Shown: in pieces, positions 1 to 6,115 of the stretch
How the letters are laid out: each line of letters starts with the position of its first letter
Position numbering within the stretch: the stretch's first letter is position 1
Source of the DNA: Candidatus Sodaliphilus limicaballi
GTDB lineage: Bacteria; Bacteroidota; Bacteroidia; Bacteroidales; Muribaculaceae
NCBI GenBank assembly: GCA_018065815.1
Contig: JAGHSP010000055.1
Coordinates: forward strand, 1 to 6,115
DNA: 6,115 nucleotides
Direction of reading: 5' to 3'
Made by a program: the position numbers and the translations under genes
Notes under the pieces: model-generated
The model's database searches: none
Seen by the model: only the letters and a program-made list of their open reading frames with translations
What the model was told of the DNA's origin: nothing

Positions 1-21
1 GAGATAAAGTAATATTATTTT

Positions 22-43
22 GTGGACGGAGTCCACTATTTTT
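22..43 (+). terminator. candidate intrinsic terminator, plus-strand reading
   Basis: Perfect 6-bp stem GTGGAC (22-27) and GTCCAC (31-36) with a 3-base loop, followed directly by TATTTTT (37-43). The T-tract lies only on the plus-strand side; on the minus strand the hairpin is followed by an A-rich stretch, so it does not look like the end of the uxuA transcript. The simplest reading is that a plus-strand gene ends just left of the window, convergent with the hexuronate genes. The rest of 1-94 is A/T-rich and non-coding. The stem is short, so confidence is moderate. Confidence 0.4.
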
Positions 44-94
44 CTTGGCGCGAGCCATCAAAATTATAAAAAAAATTTTCTTTTCTTCTTTCGT

Positions 95-1276
95 TTATAT
101 CTTGTTTTCTTCTATTTCACGGTTAACGGTTGCCATAATGCCTTCTACCTGTCCCAGAGCAAGCATGCGTCCGTGGAACGAATAACCGGCATTGTATCCC
201 ATCTTCTCGTCGCCAAGCATGAGCGGAGCGTGGTCCACACGCATGGGCAGCGAGGGGTTGACCTTTTCGAAGATGCGCACCAGCTCAATGATATTGGCGC
301 GACCACCCAGGTGTGAAGCCTCGATGAAGTTGCCGCCAGGAAGCACATTGGTAGAGCGAAGGTGCACAAACCATGTGCGCTCGGCATACTTTCGGGCAAG
401 CGCGGGCACATCGTTGTGAGCTCCGGCGCTGAGCGATCCGGCACAAAATGTGAGTCCGTTGTGAGGATTGGGCACTGCGTTCAAGAGCCATTCAATATCA
501 GCATCGCATGTGACGATGCGTGGCAGGCCCAAGATCTGCAACGGTGGGTCATCGGGGTGAACACACATGTTCATGCCCCACTCATCGCACACGGGCATGA
601 TGGCCTCGAGGAAGTACTTCATGTTCTCACGCAGTTGCTCGGCATCAATTCCCCTGTACAGCGCCAGCAGGTCGTTGAACTTCTCTACGGGATTCTTATC
701 GTCCTCGGTAATGTTGCCATTTACAAATCCCTGCGTCTTGACAATGATGTTCTCGATGAGGCGCTGCTCGCCTTCGGCTGTCATCGACTGTTTGAGATGC
801 TCCATGCGCGCAAGCACATCTTCGTCATAATCGGCATCAGCACCCTCACGTTTGAGGATGTGTATGTCGAAGTAGGCAAACTCGGCACGGTCAAAATACA
901 GGCAGGTTGTGCCGTTATTGTTTGGGTGGTCGAGCGTGGTGCGAGCCCAGTCGAGCACTGGCATGAAATTGTAGCAGATAGTGTGCACGCCTGCACGTCC
1001 CAGGTTGGCAAGACTCTCCTTGTATTTCTCAATGAGTTCGTCTCGGTCAGGACCACCATACTTAATGCTTTCGCACACAGGCAGACTCTCCACCACCGAC
1101 CATCGCAGCCCGTGGGCTTCGATGTAGTTTTTCATCTTCATCACTTCCTCATAGCTCCACACTTGGTCGTTAGGTATGTGGTGAAGTGCAGTCACAATGC
1201 CCTCAACGCCTATCTGGCGCAGCATGTCGAGTGTTATCTTGTCATTGGGTCCGAACCATCTCCAGGTCTTTTCCAT
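95..1276 (-). CDS. uxuA: D-mannonate dehydratase (UxuA)
   Basis: Cytoplasmic enzyme that dehydrates D-mannonate to 2-keto-3-deoxy-D-gluconate (KDG) in the glucuronate branch. The 393-residue product matches the length of E. coli UxuA (394). It starts MEKTWRWFGPND, the usual N-terminus of the family. Metal-site motifs of this TIM-barrel enzyme are present in order: CVHPDDPP at 238-245 (His240), FCAGS at 277-281 (Cys278), VHLRS at 304-308 (His305) and RVDHA at 346-350 (Asp348). The C-terminal GYSFHGRMLALGQVEG segment at 364-379 fits the conserved tail. The ATG lies 12 bases after the uxaC stop, with an A/T-rich leader and no Shine-Dalgarno. It is the last gene of the cluster inside the window. 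Its substrate must come from a fructuronate reductase not encoded here. The gene is intact and the family assignment is near certain from the motifs. Confidence 0.97.
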   Translation of the reverse strand: MEKTWRWFGPNDKITLDMLRQIGVEGIVTALHHIPNDQVWSYEEVMKMKNYIEAHGLRWSVVESLPVCESIKYGGPDRDELIEKYKESLANLGRAGVHTICYNFMPVLDWARTTLDHPNNNGTTCLYFDRAEFAYFDIHILKREGADADYDEDVLARMEHLKQSMTAEGEQRLIENIIVKTQGFVNGNITEDDKNPVEKFNDLLALYRGIDAEQLRENMKYFLEAIMPVCDEWGMNMCVHPDDPPLQILGLPRIVTCDADIEWLLNAVPNPHNGLTFCAGSLSAGAHNDVPALARKYAERTWFVHLRSTNVLPGGNFIEASHLGGRANIIELVRIFEKVNPSLPMRVDHAPLMLGDEKMGYNAGYSFHGRMLALGQVEGIMATVNREIEENKI

Positions 1277-1288
1277 AAATATATATGT

Positions 1289-2692
1289 TTAGAAATTGAA
1301 GTATTGTTTAGCGTTGTTATAGCAGATGTCGGCCACCATGTCGGCCACGCGCTGCATCTCGCTCTCGGGAATGAGACCGCGCTCCACGTCGCCACCCAAG
1401 ATGTCGCACAGTGTGCGGCGGAAATACTCGTGGCGGGGATATGACAGGAATGAACGGGAATCGGTGAGCATGCCCACAAATCGACTCAACAGTCCCTGGT
1501 TGCTCAACGCCTCTATCTGCTTGCGCATGCCGTCAATCTGGTCGTTGAACCACCATCCCGATCCCATCTGCATCTTACCCGGCACGCTGCCGTTCTGGAA
1601 GTCGCCTATGAGTGCAGCCAGTGCAGTGTTGTCGCTGGGATTGAGATTGTAAACTATGGTCTTGGCTAGACGGTCCTCGCTGTTGAGCGTGTCGAGGAAA
1701 CGTGCGAGCGGTTCAATGCTACGATAGTCACCTATGCTGTCAAAACCAGTATCGGGACCCAGCAGACGCATCATCTTGCTGTTGACGTTGCGCATGGGGC
1801 CATAGTGCACTTGCTGCACCCATCCTTTCTCGGCATTCATGCGTGCCAGGTGGAGCATGGTTGCAGTCTTGAACTTGACGGTATCGTCGTGACCCAACGT
1901 CTGACCCATCATCACCTTGTCGAATATTGCTGCTGCCTCGCTGTCGCTGCAAGGAGCATAGGGGAAATAGGTTACACCATGATCGGCGACCGAACAGCCG
2001 CATGACGCAAAGTAATCATGGCGTTTGCGCAAGGCATCGAGCAGTTGCATATAGTTGCACACTGCTATGCCGCTCGCATCGCCCAGGCGCTCCACATATT
2101 CACGGTACTGCATGGGAGCCTCAACAGCAATAGCCTTGTCGGGACGCCATGCCGGCAGCACCTTCACGTCATAATCGCTCTGTGCGATAGCCTTGTGATA
2201 CTCAAGTGTATCGACGGGATCGTCAGTGGTACAAACAACCTCAACCCCATAACGCTGCATCAGGGCGCGAGGGGTATATCCCGGTTGAGACAGCAAGTCG
2301 TTGCAAGTGTCATATATCTCGCGGGCACTGTCAGGGTTTAGCACCTTGTCAATGCCAAAGGCGGTTTTGAGTTCGAGGTGGGTCCAGTGATATAATGGGT
2401 TGCGCAACGTGTAAGGCACGGTAGCAGCCCACTTTTCAAATTTCTCCCAATCACCAGCATCGCCAGTAATGTATCGCTCGTCCACACCATTGGCACGCAT
2501 GGCACGCCACTTGTAGTGGTCACCACCTAGCCACAATTGGGTAATGCTTGCAAATGGCTTGTCCTCTGCAATCTCGCGCGGGCAGAGATGACAGTGGTAG
2601 TCGATAATAGGCATTCCCTCGGCGACCTCATGGTAGAGGTCGCGGGCGGTGGGAGTAGTCAACAAGAAATTATCGTCGTTAAACTGTTTCAT
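1289..2692 (-). CDS. uxaC: uronate isomerase (glucuronate/galacturonate isomerase, UxaC)
   Basis: Cytoplasmic first step of hexuronate breakdown: D-glucuronate to D-fructuronate, and in the known family also D-galacturonate to D-tagaturonate. The 467-residue length is close to E. coli UxaC (470). It belongs to the amidohydrolase superfamily: the metal-binding HxH is seen in IIDYHCHL at 29-36 (His33, His35). Other family stretches are CTTDDPVD at 154-161, HYGPMRNVN at 296-304, GSGWWFND at 377-384 and LTDSRSFLSYPRHEYFRR at 409-426. The frame is open a further 60 codons upstream to 2872, but that part lies inside the transporter gene and reads as non-family sequence. I therefore place the start at the ATG at 2692, giving MKQFNDDNFLLT, the expected N-terminus. 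This start lies within the last codons of exuT (14-base overlap), suggesting translational coupling. Confidence 0.97.
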   Translation of the reverse strand: MKQFNDDNFLLTTPTARDLYHEVAEGMPIIDYHCHLCPREIAEDKPFASITQLWLGGDHYKWRAMRANGVDERYITGDAGDWEKFEKWAATVPYTLRNPLYHWTHLELKTAFGIDKVLNPDSAREIYDTCNDLLSQPGYTPRALMQRYGVEVVCTTDDPVDTLEYHKAIAQSDYDVKVLPAWRPDKAIAVEAPMQYREYVERLGDASGIAVCNYMQLLDALRKRHDYFASCGCSVADHGVTYFPYAPCSDSEAAAIFDKVMMGQTLGHDDTVKFKTATMLHLARMNAEKGWVQQVHYGPMRNVNSKMMRLLGPDTGFDSIGDYRSIEPLARFLDTLNSEDRLAKTIVYNLNPSDNTALAALIGDFQNGSVPGKMQMGSGWWFNDQIDGMRKQIEALSNQGLLSRFVGMLTDSRSFLSYPRHEYFRRTLCDILGGDVERGLIPESEMQRVADMVADICYNNAKQYFNF

Positions 2693-4133
2693 TTTCGATA
2701 GGATTATACTTTGGAACAAAAGCCTTGAGTATTGCCCAGCCCACGATGTAAGCCACGGCACAGTAACACAAGATAACGAAATAGCCGCTATCCTTGCCTT
2801 CAAAGCCCATAAACTGCAATTTGCTGGCATCGGCATAGTCAAGGAAGTGCCCCGAGAACTTGTTGATGGCAAACGAACTTATACCACCAGCCAGCCCGTT
2901 AATGCCTGTGATTGTTCCCAGCATGCGCTTGGGGAACAAGTCGCTGCACACCGAGAACAGGTTGGCCGACCATGACTGATGAGCCGCTCCGGCAAGACCT
3001 ATTATAACGATGGGGAACCAATAAGATATTGCACCCAACGGATGTGACACCAATACCAACAAAGGGATGACAGCAAACACTAGCATAGCTTTGAGACGGG
3101 CATCATAAGCATTCTGACCAGTGCGATTAACGATGATGGTGGGCAACTTGCCTCCAAATATCGACAGCAGCGTGATAGCATAGATGACAAACACGAGCAT
3201 CATAGCCACTGGGTGATGCGACGGCAGGTTGTGTATGTCGCTCACATAGGCAGGTATCCAAAACAGGAAGAACCACCACACGCCATCGGTTACCAGCTTG
3301 GCAAGGAATATGGCCCACGTCTGCCTGAAACTGAAAATCTTGCTCAATGGCACCTTGTCCTTGGGGTGTTCGGCGTTTGCCGTTTTAGCCACAGCAGTAT
3401 CTTGGTTGATATATGCCAGCTCGGCCTCGTTTACGTGCTTGCTATCCTCGGGTTTCTTATAGACAAACATCCACACGCCCATCCACACAAAACCAAGCGC
3501 ACCCACGAGAATAAATGCCATCTCCCAGCCATTACCCCACCCTATGGTCTTGAAATAGTGTGCCAGGCTGGGAATGCACAACGGGGCTGCAAGAGCACCC
3601 ACGGTAGCACCGGCGTTGAAGATTGAAGTGGCATAGGCACGGTCTTTCATCGGGAAATACTCGGCTGTTACCTTGACTGCGGCAGGGAAGTTTCCCGCCT
3701 CGCCCACGCCCAGGATCACACGGGCAGCGATGAAGAAATAGGTGCTCACCGTTGCCACCATGGTTGCCATGGTGCCGGTGGCCTTGATCATCTCCTCTGT
3801 GCCGTGAAGGTCAAGCGACCATTGCGTAGCGATTCCACACAGCGCATGAGCACATGCTCCGGCTGACCACACGCCTATAGCCCACAGGTAGCCTTTGCGG
3901 GTGCCCATCCAGTCGATGAAACGTCCCGATAGCAGATTGGCAATAGCATATATTATAGAAAACACTGCGGCGATGTTACCATAGTCGGCATTGGTCCAGT
4001 GAAATTCAGGAGCAATAAAATCTTTCCACGTGAGCGACAGCACCTGACGGTCGAGGTAATTGACCGTGGTGGCAGCAAAGAGCAACGCGCATATCGTCCA
4101 GCGGAAGCTTGTTTTTTTGTTGGTTTGAATCAT
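2679..4133 (-). CDS. exuT: MFS hexuronate transporter (ExuT-like)
   Basis: Inner-membrane transporter of the major facilitator superfamily, anion:cation symporter type, likely importing glucuronate and/or galacturonate. The product has 484 residues with about twelve hydrophobic segments, roughly 12-32, 50-72, 82-102, 125-147, 168-190, 203-225, 272-297, 308-328, 346-363, 367-388, 404-424 and 450-472. Family marks are NYLDRQ at 25-30 in helix 1, GRFIDWMGTRKG at 70-81 between helices 2 and 3, GVGEAGNFPAAVK at 142-154 and the long polar central loop at 226-270. A polar stretch at about 103-122 (QWSLDLHGTEEMIKATG) lengthens the connection between helices 3 and 4 compared with E. coli ExuT. The ATG lies 13 bases after the eda stop. 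Substrate is inferred from family and gene context; the exact uronate cannot be read from sequence. Confidence 0.93.
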   Translation of the reverse strand: MIQTNKKTSFRWTICALLFAATTVNYLDRQVLSLTWKDFIAPEFHWTNADYGNIAAVFSIIYAIANLLSGRFIDWMGTRKGYLWAIGVWSAGACAHALCGIATQWSLDLHGTEEMIKATGTMATMVATVSTYFFIAARVILGVGEAGNFPAAVKVTAEYFPMKDRAYATSIFNAGATVGALAAPLCIPSLAHYFKTIGWGNGWEMAFILVGALGFVWMGVWMFVYKKPEDSKHVNEAELAYINQDTAVAKTANAEHPKDKVPLSKIFSFRQTWAIFLAKLVTDGVWWFFLFWIPAYVSDIHNLPSHHPVAMMLVFVIYAITLLSIFGGKLPTIIVNRTGQNAYDARLKAMLVFAVIPLLVLVSHPLGAISYWFPIVIIGLAGAAHQSWSANLFSVCSDLFPKRMLGTITGINGLAGGISSFAINKFSGHFLDYADASKLQFMGFEGKDSGYFVILCYCAVAYIVGWAILKAFVPKYNPIENETV

Positions 4134-4146
4134 GGTGTTTTTAGAA

Positions 4147-4812
4147 TTATTTGTTGTTAGCGATGATACCTAATGCCTCGCGGCATTTGTCGGTCACATA
4201 AGCCCAATCTCCGGTCGCAACCTTATCCTTGGGGAATAGCTTTGAACCCATACCCACGCAATAAACTCCTGCTTTGAACCATGCAGTGAGGTTCTCCTCG
4301 GTGGGTTCTACACCGCCGGTCACCATGAGTCGTGACCATGGCATGGGAGCCAGCAGCCCCTTGGCAAACTTGGGACCAAGTACATCGCCAGGGAATATCT
4401 TGCACACCTCGCAGCCTGCCTCCTGGGCATTGCTCACCTCGGTCACAGTGCCGCAACCGGGGATGTAAGGCACCTGACGGCGGTTGCACAGGCGAGCCAC
4501 ATCGGCATTGAACATGGGACCGACAACAAAGTCGGCACCCATTTGGATGTATATTGCAGCCGTGGGAGCATCAACTACCGAGCCCACACCAAGCGCCATG
4601 CCAGGGCACTCAACAGCAACGAAGCGAATTAATTGGGCAAACACCTCATGAGCCATGTCGCCACGGTTAGTAAACTCAAAAGCACGCACGCCGCCCTCAT
4701 AGCAGGCCTTCACAACCTGCTGCGCCACAGCTGCATCTTTATTATAAAACACGGGAACCATCCCGGTGGTGCCCATAATGGAGAGCACCTGCAATTTATC
4801 ATATCTAGCCAT
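4147..4812 (-). CDS. eda: KDPG aldolase (2-dehydro-3-deoxyphosphogluconate aldolase, Eda)
   Basis: Cytoplasmic class I aldolase that cleaves 2-keto-3-deoxy-6-phosphogluconate into pyruvate and glyceraldehyde-3-phosphate, the last step of the pathway. The 221-residue product is a typical single TIM barrel. The catalytic residues can be placed: Glu46 in FEFTNR (45-50), matching the LEVTLR motif of E. coli, and the Schiff-base Lys138 in CKIFP (137-141), matching KFFP. The phosphate-binding glycine motif is TGGVEPT at 165-171. VPYIPGCGTVTE at 114-125 matches the IPLIPGISTVSE stretch. The N-terminus is about 10 residues longer than in E. coli before the MVPVFY strand. The start at 4812 (MARYDKLQVL) follows a 132-base gap after kdgK, unlike the tight spacing of the three genes after it. 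Some family members also act on 4-hydroxy-2-oxoglutarate; the context favours KDPG. Confidence 0.95.
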   Translation of the reverse strand: MARYDKLQVLSIMGTTGMVPVFYNKDAAVAQQVVKACYEGGVRAFEFTNRGDMAHEVFAQLIRFVAVECPGMALGVGSVVDAPTAAIYIQMGADFVVGPMFNADVARLCNRRQVPYIPGCGTVTEVSNAQEAGCEVCKIFPGDVLGPKFAKGLLAPMPWSRLMVTGGVEPTEENLTAWFKAGVYCVGMGSKLFPKDKVATGDWAYVTDKCREALGIIANNK

Positions 4813-4823
4813 AGTATATTTTA

Positions 4824-4858
4824 TACGAAATACGAAAGACGAAAAACGAAAGACGAAA
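4824..4858. repeat. five tandem heptamers NACGAAA
   Basis: Five back-to-back copies of a 7-base unit on the plus strand: TACGAAA, TACGAAA, GACGAAA, AACGAAA, GACGAAA, varying only at the first base. On the transcribed (minus) strand it reads TTTCGTN and sits 12 bases upstream of the eda start, so it would be in the leader of eda in the mRNA. It encodes nothing in an annotated frame. Its function is unknown; it could be replication slippage, a protein-binding array or part of a dispersed intergenic repeat. Confidence 0.85.
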
Positions 4859-4870
4859 CGCTGCGCTACT

Positions 4871-4889
4871 AAAACAGGGTGGCCCCTGT
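4871..4889 (-). terminator. weak candidate terminator or attenuator between kdgK and eda
   Basis: Perfect 6-bp stem with a 4-base loop: ACAGGG (4874-4879) and CCCTGT (4884-4889). On the minus strand the stem runs into TTTT (4874-4871; only three T lie beyond the stem) and then A. The T-tract is short, so it would at best cause partial termination after kdgK, leaving the downstream genes at a lower level. Inferred from shape only. Confidence 0.3.
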
Positions 4890-4890
4890 G

Positions 4891-4910
4891 CCTTGAGCGT
4901 CAGCTCAAGG
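4891..4910. repeat. perfect 8-bp inverted repeat (hairpin) in kdgK-eda gap
   Basis: CCTTGAGC (4891-4898), loop GTCA, GCTCAAGG (4903-4910): a perfect 8-bp stem with a 4-base loop. It sits one base away from the second hairpin at 4874-4889, so the kdgK-eda transcript would carry two adjacent stem-loops. No T-tract follows it on either strand, so it is not a terminator by itself. It may protect the 3' end of kdgK mRNA or belong to a small palindromic intergenic repeat. The 9-base word GCGTCAGCT spans its loop and right arm (4897-4905) and recurs at 4922-4930. Confidence 0.7.
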
Positions 4911-4944
4911 GGAAAAAGCCTGCGTCAGCTAACGGTGGTAGTGG

Positions 4945-5967
4945 TTATCGCTGCACACGACCATTGCCACTGCCGTGGGCCAGCTGTTCCACTTCCTGGG
5001 CACTCATCATGTTGAAGTCGCCGTGCACAGTGTGTTTAAGAGCCGATGCTGCCACAGCAAACTCCAGCGCCTCGCCGGGAGTTTCCATGGTGAGCAAACC
5101 ATGAATAATGCCGCCCGAGAACGAGTCACCACCTCCCACACGGTCCACGATGGGCAGCAAATCGTAACGGCGTGACACATAGAACTCTTTGCCGTCATAT
5201 ATCATCGCCTTCCAGCCATTGTGACTTGCCGAGAGCGACTCCCGCAACGTTGAAATGACATACTTGAACCCGAACTCCGCCGCCATAGCCTTGAAGATGC
5301 CCTCGTATCCAGCTGCATCAGTCGAACCATTTTCAACATCGGCATCGGGTTTAAAGCCAAGACACAGCTCTGCATCTTCCTCATTGCCTATGCACACATC
5401 CACATACTGCATGAGCGGACGCATCACGCTTTGAGCCATCACTGGTGTCCATAGTTTCTTGCGGAAATTAAGATCCACGCTCACAGTCACGCCATGTCGC
5501 TTTGCAGCCTTGCATGCTTCTAGGGTGAGAGCAGCCGCATTGTCGCTCAAAGCAGGGGTTATCCCACTCCAGTGAAACCACTGCGCACCCTCCATGATTG
5601 CATCAAGGTCAAAGTCGCTGACCTCGGCCTCTGATATTGCCGAGTGAGCTCGGTCGTATATCACTTTGCTAGGACGAACTGAACTTCCGCTCTCTAAATA
5701 ATAAATCCCGACACGGTTGCCCCCGCGGGCAATGAAATCGGTCTTTACTCCAAACTGCCGAAGTGAATTTAAGGCGCTTTGACCTATTTCGTGGGTTGGG
5801 AGTTTAGTTACAAAATATGCATCATGGCCATAGTTAGCGCAGCTGACCGCCACATTAGCTTCTCCCCCGCCATATACCACATCAAACGAGTTACTCTGCA
5901 CAAAGCGCAAATGACCAGATGGTGACAAGCGCAGCATGATTTCGCCCAGTGTTACAATCTTGCTCAT
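4945..5967 (-). CDS. kdgK: 2-keto-3-deoxygluconate kinase (KdgK, PfkB family)
   Basis: Cytoplasmic ATP-dependent kinase that phosphorylates KDG to KDPG, the substrate of the neighbouring aldolase. The 340-residue product is a full-length PfkB/ribokinase-family protein. It starts MSKIVTLGEIMLRLSP, typical of sugar-acid kinases. Visible motifs are GGGEANVAV at 33-41 (N-terminal PfkB signature region, substrate side), DLNFRKKLW at 165-173, GNEEDAE at 194-200 and the C-terminal signature DRVGGGDSFSGG at 275-286, in which Asp281 is the expected catalytic base next to the anion hole. The C-terminus GSGNGRVQR resembles other Bacteroidota KdgK ends, so the stop at 4945 looks natural. It is the first gene after the promoter at 6013-6043. 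PfkB sugar kinases can be confused with one another; the link with Eda and UxuA makes KDG the likely substrate. Confidence 0.94.
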   Translation of the reverse strand: MSKIVTLGEIMLRLSPSGHLRFVQSNSFDVVYGGGEANVAVSCANYGHDAYFVTKLPTHEIGQSALNSLRQFGVKTDFIARGGNRVGIYYLESGSSVRPSKVIYDRAHSAISEAEVSDFDLDAIMEGAQWFHWSGITPALSDNAAALTLEACKAAKRHGVTVSVDLNFRKKLWTPVMAQSVMRPLMQYVDVCIGNEEDAELCLGFKPDADVENGSTDAAGYEGIFKAMAAEFGFKYVISTLRESLSASHNGWKAMIYDGKEFYVSRRYDLLPIVDRVGGGDSFSGGIIHGLLTMETPGEALEFAVAASALKHTVHGDFNMMSAQEVEQLAHGSGNGRVQR

Positions 5968-6012
5968 AATAATTTAATCTTTTAAGTATGATGTTTGCAC
6001 TACCTTTTTCTG

Positions 6013-6043
6013 CAAATTTACTAATTTTCCAACAAATATCAAC
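6013..6043 (-). promoter_or_regulatory. Bacteroidota-type promoter for the kdgK-eda-exuT-uxaC-uxuA cluster
   Basis: Read on the minus strand, a -33 element GTTG (6043-6040) is followed after 19 bases by TAAATTTG (6020-6013), a perfect match to the known Bacteroides -7 consensus TAnnTTTG with the usual spacing. Transcription would begin near 6007, giving a leader of about 40 bases before the kdgK ATG at 5967. The leader is A-rich and has no Shine-Dalgarno, as usual in this phylum. It is the only full match on this strand in 5968-6115. Confidence 0.65.
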
Positions 6044-6050
6044 GATATTT
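6034..6050. promoter_or_regulatory. candidate operator: 17-bp perfect inverted repeat over the -33 element
   Basis: AAATATC (6034-6040), spacer AAC, GATATTT (6044-6050). The two 7-base arms are perfect reverse complements, and the centre coincides with the -33 element (6040-6043) of the predicted promoter. A dimeric regulator bound here would block RNA polymerase, which fits substrate-induced control of a uronate operon. The regulator is not in the window and the sequence does not let me assign a family such as LacI or GntR. The A/T-rich background raises the chance of a coincidental repeat. Confidence 0.45.
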
Positions 6051-6115
6051 TCAGTAAAAATAAATACTATACGGAAAAAATGAGTAATTTTGGAAACTGA
6101 AAAATAAAATCATAT

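Noticed and set aside
59..66. TAATTTTG on the minus strand after uxuA, resembling a -7 promoter element
   Set aside because: No TTG-type -33 element lies about 19 bases upstream and the region is A/T-rich, so a chance match is likely.
362..1444. Long plus-strand open frame of 360 codons opposite uxuA
   Set aside because: It is fully antisense to uxuA and the uxaC end, and its translation shows no family motif. uxuA in the other strand has complete catalytic motifs, so this is a shadow frame.
2693..2872. 60-codon upstream extension of the uxaC frame
   Set aside because: It overlaps the exuT coding region, and its translation does not resemble uronate isomerase, whose usual N-terminus begins at the ATG at 2692.
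4814..4826. Short inverted repeat GTATA-TTT-TATAC directly before the eda start
   Set aside because: The arms are only 5 A/T-rich bases, which is expected by chance in such a leader; no other support.
6085..6092. TAATTTTG on the plus strand, a possible divergent promoter for a regulator to the right
   Set aside because: The expected -33 position (about 6062-6065) reads AAAT, and no gene start is seen before the window ends.
6048..6103. Spaced inverted pair TTTTCAGT (6048-6055) and ACTGAAAA (starting at 6096) upstream of the promoter
   Set aside because: The arms are 40 bases apart in A/T-rich sequence, with no promoter geometry or second copy to support a function.
6054..6115. Short minus-strand frame beginning ATGATTTTA near the right edge
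   Set aside because: It gives about 20 Phe/Tyr-rich codons typical of A/T-rich non-coding DNA and ends before the promoter; no evidence of coding.

Overview
The window holds a compact catabolic gene cluster for hexuronic acids (glucuronate, possibly galacturonate). All five genes lie on the minus strand and are transcribed from the right-hand end of the window toward the left. The organism looks like a Bacteroidota member, probably a gut Bacteroidales. The reasons are a TAnnTTTG-type -7 promoter element with a TTG -33 element 19 bases upstream, A/T-rich leaders without Shine-Dalgarno sequences before every start, exclusive use of TAA stops, and the character of the proteins. The exact genus cannot be read from this window.

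Layout in transcription order: 5968-6115 is an A/T-rich regulatory region with one good promoter and an overlapping perfect inverted repeat that could be an operator. Then come kdgK (2-keto-3-deoxygluconate kinase, 4945-5967); a 132-base gap with a heptamer tandem repeat and two adjacent hairpins; eda (KDPG aldolase, 4147-4812); an exuT-like hexuronate MFS transporter (2679-4133); uxaC (uronate isomerase, 1289-2692), whose start overlaps the exuT stop by 14 bases; and uxuA (mannonate dehydratase, 95-1276). From eda to uxuA the spacing is -14 to +13 bases, as expected of one transcript. Positions 1-94 hold no gene, only a hairpin with a T-tract that reads as a plus-strand terminator.

Together: the transporter brings uronate in; UxaC converts glucuronate to fructuronate (or galacturonate to tagaturonate); UxuA dehydrates mannonate to 2-keto-3-deoxygluconate (KDG); KdgK phosphorylates KDG to KDPG; Eda splits KDPG into pyruvate and glyceraldehyde-3-phosphate. 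The fructuronate-to-mannonate reductase (UxuB) needed between UxaC and UxuA is not in the window, nor is a regulator. The five enzymes and transporter are of known families with intact signature motifs. I see no previously undescribed protein system. The parts most worth a second look are the promoter-overlapping inverted repeat and the repeat/hairpin element between kdgK and eda.
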